Shown piece after piece: positions 62,513 to 64,000 of a stretch of 64,000 nt of DNA; the first letter of the stretch is position 1, and each line of letters begins with the position of its first letter. Origin of the DNA: Thiobacillus sp. (lineage in GTDB: Bacteria > Pseudomonadota > Gammaproteobacteria > Burkholderiales > Thiobacillaceae). The position numbers and the translations under genes were made by a program. The notes beneath the pieces are model-generated. The model was given only the letters and a program-made list of their open reading frames with translations, was not told the DNA's origin and did not search any database. The DNA is taken from contig NZ_JAUYRI010000024.1 in assembly GCF_030696885.1 (NCBI RefSeq), forward strand, positions 1 to 64,000, written 5' to 3'.

Positions 62513-64000
62513 GCAGAAAACTGCAGCGCGTGCAGCTGCGCGTAGCGGCCTTTTCTGGCGATCAGTTCGGCGTGGCTACCGATCTCGACGATGCGGCCGC
62601 CTTCGAGCACCACGATGCGGTGGGCGCGTTCGATGGTGGACAGTCGATGCGCGACGACCAGCGTGGTGCGGTTCTCCATCAGCGTTTCGAGCGCGGCTTG
62701 CACGTGGCGCTCGGATTCGTTGTCGAGCGCCGAGGTGGCTTCGTCGAGGATCAACAGCGGCGCGTTTTTTAGAATTGCGCGGGCAATCGCAATGCGTTGA
62801 CGCTGGCCGCCGGACAGTCGCATGCCGTTCTCGCCGATCAGGGTTTGCAGGCCGTCGGGCAGCGCCTGGATGAACTCCCAGGCGTGCGCCGCGACGCAGG
62901 CGGCGCGGATTTCTTCCGCGGTGGCGTCGCGTCGGGTGCCGTAGGCGATGTTGTGCGCCAGCGTGTCGTTGAACAGCACCACGTCCTGCGACACCAGCGC
63001 AATGTGGCCGCGCAGATTCTGCAGGCGCAGGTCGCGGATGTCGATGCCGTCGAGGGTGATCGTGCCGTCGTCGGGGTCGTAGAAACGCGGCACCAGATTG
63101 GCCAGCGTGGTCTTGCCCGAGCCCGAAGCGCCGACCAGCGCCACGGTTTCGCCGGGCGCGATGTCGAGCGTGATGCCGTCGAGCGCCGGGGTGGTCTTGC
63201 CGGGGTAGGTCAGGCTCACGCCGTGCAGTGTCAGGCGTCCCTCGACCCGGTCGAGGCTGCGGGTGCCGCTGTCGCGTTCAGCGTCCTGGTCGAGCAGCGT
63301 GAAAATGGTTTCGGCCGCGGCGAGGCCGCGCTGCAGCTGGTCGTTGACGGCGGTGAGCCGTTTCAGTGGCGCGAACAGAAGCAGCATGGCCATGAAGAAG
63401 GCAACGAAGCCGCCCACGGTCGTGGTGTTCGCGCTGGCCTGGCCGGCAGCGATGTAGACGATGATCGCCAGCGCCACCGCCGCGATGAACTGGATCACCG
63501 GCTCGTACACCGCGTTGGCGGCGACGCGCTTCATTTCAAACACGCGCGCCAGATTCGCGGCGTGGCGGAAGCGCGTCTGCTCGTAGTCCTCGCCGCCGTA
63601 CAGCTTGACGACGCGGTGTCCACCCACGGCCTCGTCGACCACCTGGGTGAGGTCGCCAATATTTTGTTGCGCCTTGCGCGACAGGCCGCGCAGGCGCGTG
63701 CTGGCCATGCGGACGATCCACAGAGTCAGCGGCACCATCGCGAACACGATCAGCGTCAGCTGCCAGTTCAGCCACAGCAGGTAGCCCAAGAGCCCCAGCA
63801 CCGTGACCGTGTCGCGCACCAGCGTGGTGAGCGAACTGGTGGCCGACTGCGTGACCTGGGTGACATTGAACGCCAGATGCGCAATCAGCTGCCCGCTCGG
63901 GTTCTGGTCGAAGTAGCGCGTCGGCAGCGTCATCAGCTTGTCGAACATCGCGGCGCGCAGGTCCATCACCAGCCGGCTGCCGACCCACGCCATGCAATAG
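62509..64000 (-). CDS. msbA: Lipid A export ABC transporter MsbA, 5' end cut by the window
   Basis: Flips lipid A-core across the inner membrane. Seen are the later transmembrane helices (LLGYLLWLNWQLTLIVFAMVPL in part), the Walker A GASGSGKTT, the Q-loop VSQDVVLFND, the ABC signature LSGGQRQRIAIARA, Walker B LLILDEATSALD and H-loop VVAHRLSTIERA. The frame continues without stop into the window edge, so the N-terminus is missing; the ATG at 63993 is an internal Met. Confidence 0.96.
   Translation of the reverse strand, partial: YCMAWVGSRLVMDLRAAMFDKLMTLPTRYFDQNPSGQLIAHLAFNVTQVTQSATSSLTTLVRDTVTVLGLLGYLLWLNWQLTLIVFAMVPLTLWIVRMASTRLRGLSRKAQQNIGDLTQVVDEAVGGHRVVKLYGGEDYEQTRFRHAANLARVFEMKRVAANAVYEPVIQFIAAVALAIIVYIAAGQASANTTTVGGFVAFFMAMLLLFAPLKRLTAVNDQLQRGLAAAETIFTLLDQDAERDSGTRSLDRVEGRLTLHGVSLTYPGKTTPALDGITLDIAPGETVALVGASGSGKTTLANLVPRFYDPDDGTITLDGIDIRDLRLQNLRGHIALVSQDVVLFNDTLAHNIAYGTRRDATAEEIRAACVAAHAWEFIQALPDGLQTLIGENGMRLSGGQRQRIAIARAILKNAPLLILDEATSALDNESERHVQAALETLMENRTTLVVAHRLSTIERAHRIVVLEGGRIVEIGSHAELIARKGRYAQLHALQFSA

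Overview
The window is a GC-rich (roughly two thirds G+C) stretch of a betaproteobacterial chromosome, most like a Thiobacillus-type sulfur oxidiser of the Nitrosomonadales. This rests on several signs together: an SAH riboswitch on ahcY, the hemC-hemD-hemX-hemY and pilG-H-I-J-chpA gene orders, HslV starting MEQYRG before its catalytic Thr, a PEP-CTERM protein with a sigma-54-type promoter, and a DsrS-like protein coupled to hemL. The genus is inference. No tRNA, rRNA, CRISPR array, prophage or intact insertion sequence was seen. Most of the window is chromosomal core with tightly overlapping operons.

Layout. 1-680: no gene, a 575-bp imperfect inverted repeat and a dispersed-repeat fragment. 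0.7-5.3 kb (minus): mpl, a hybrid histidine kinase with its LuxR-type regulator, and a periplasmic thioredoxin. 5.4-9.9 kb (plus): the haem-precursor operon hemC-hemD-hemX-hemY, then a DUF302 protein. 9.9-15 kb: an iron-sulfur flavin reductase, an SDR epimerase, fxsA head-to-head with cutA, and a DsbD with a duplicated N-terminal domain. 15-19 kb (minus): thiD, thiE, hemL and a DsrS-like gene. 19-29.8 kb (plus): rubredoxin, an exported protein, and the twitching-motility chemotaxis operon pilG-pilH-pilI-pilJ-chpA. 29.8-33.8 kb (minus): two poorly known proteins and a bacterial voltage-gated sodium channel. 33.8-37 kb (minus): hslV-hslU and a duplicated STAS protein. 37-42.2 kb (minus): a zinc-starvation cluster. 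42.4-46.7 kb: a MITE-like element, lipoprotein-ppk2 and a GGDEF-EAL protein. 46.8-52 kb (minus): two LpxL-type acyltransferases, GNAT, CoA-binding protein, dapF, DUF484, xerC. 52-58.1 kb (plus): metK, a Na+/Ca2+ antiporter, riboswitch-ahcY, a small membrane protein and metF, with a divergent PEP-CTERM gene. 58.3-64 kb: small unknown proteins, an EAL protein, a class V aminotransferase, ttcA and msbA, the last cut by the window end.

How the genes work together. metK, ahcY and metF form the activated-methyl cycle, and ahcY is read by an SAH-sensing riboswitch. hemL and hemCD supply tetrapyrroles. The zinc cluster combines a Cys-poor DksA, a COG0523 GTPase, YidD, a small Cys/His protein, an outer-membrane porin, ZnuA and ZnuB, so it looks like a response that keeps transcription control, metal delivery and import working when zinc is scarce; no ATPase gene lies with it. 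The Pil-Chp genes control type IV pili, and two c-di-GMP proteins are also present.

The least explained items are the metK leader stem-loop, the paired TGCCGA/TCGGCA dyads between the PEP-CTERM gene and ahcY, yidD inside the zinc operon, the A10 tract in chpA, and several repeats (heptamer array, hslV-hslU hairpin, 161-bp MITE-like element, palindromic repeat within fxsA).
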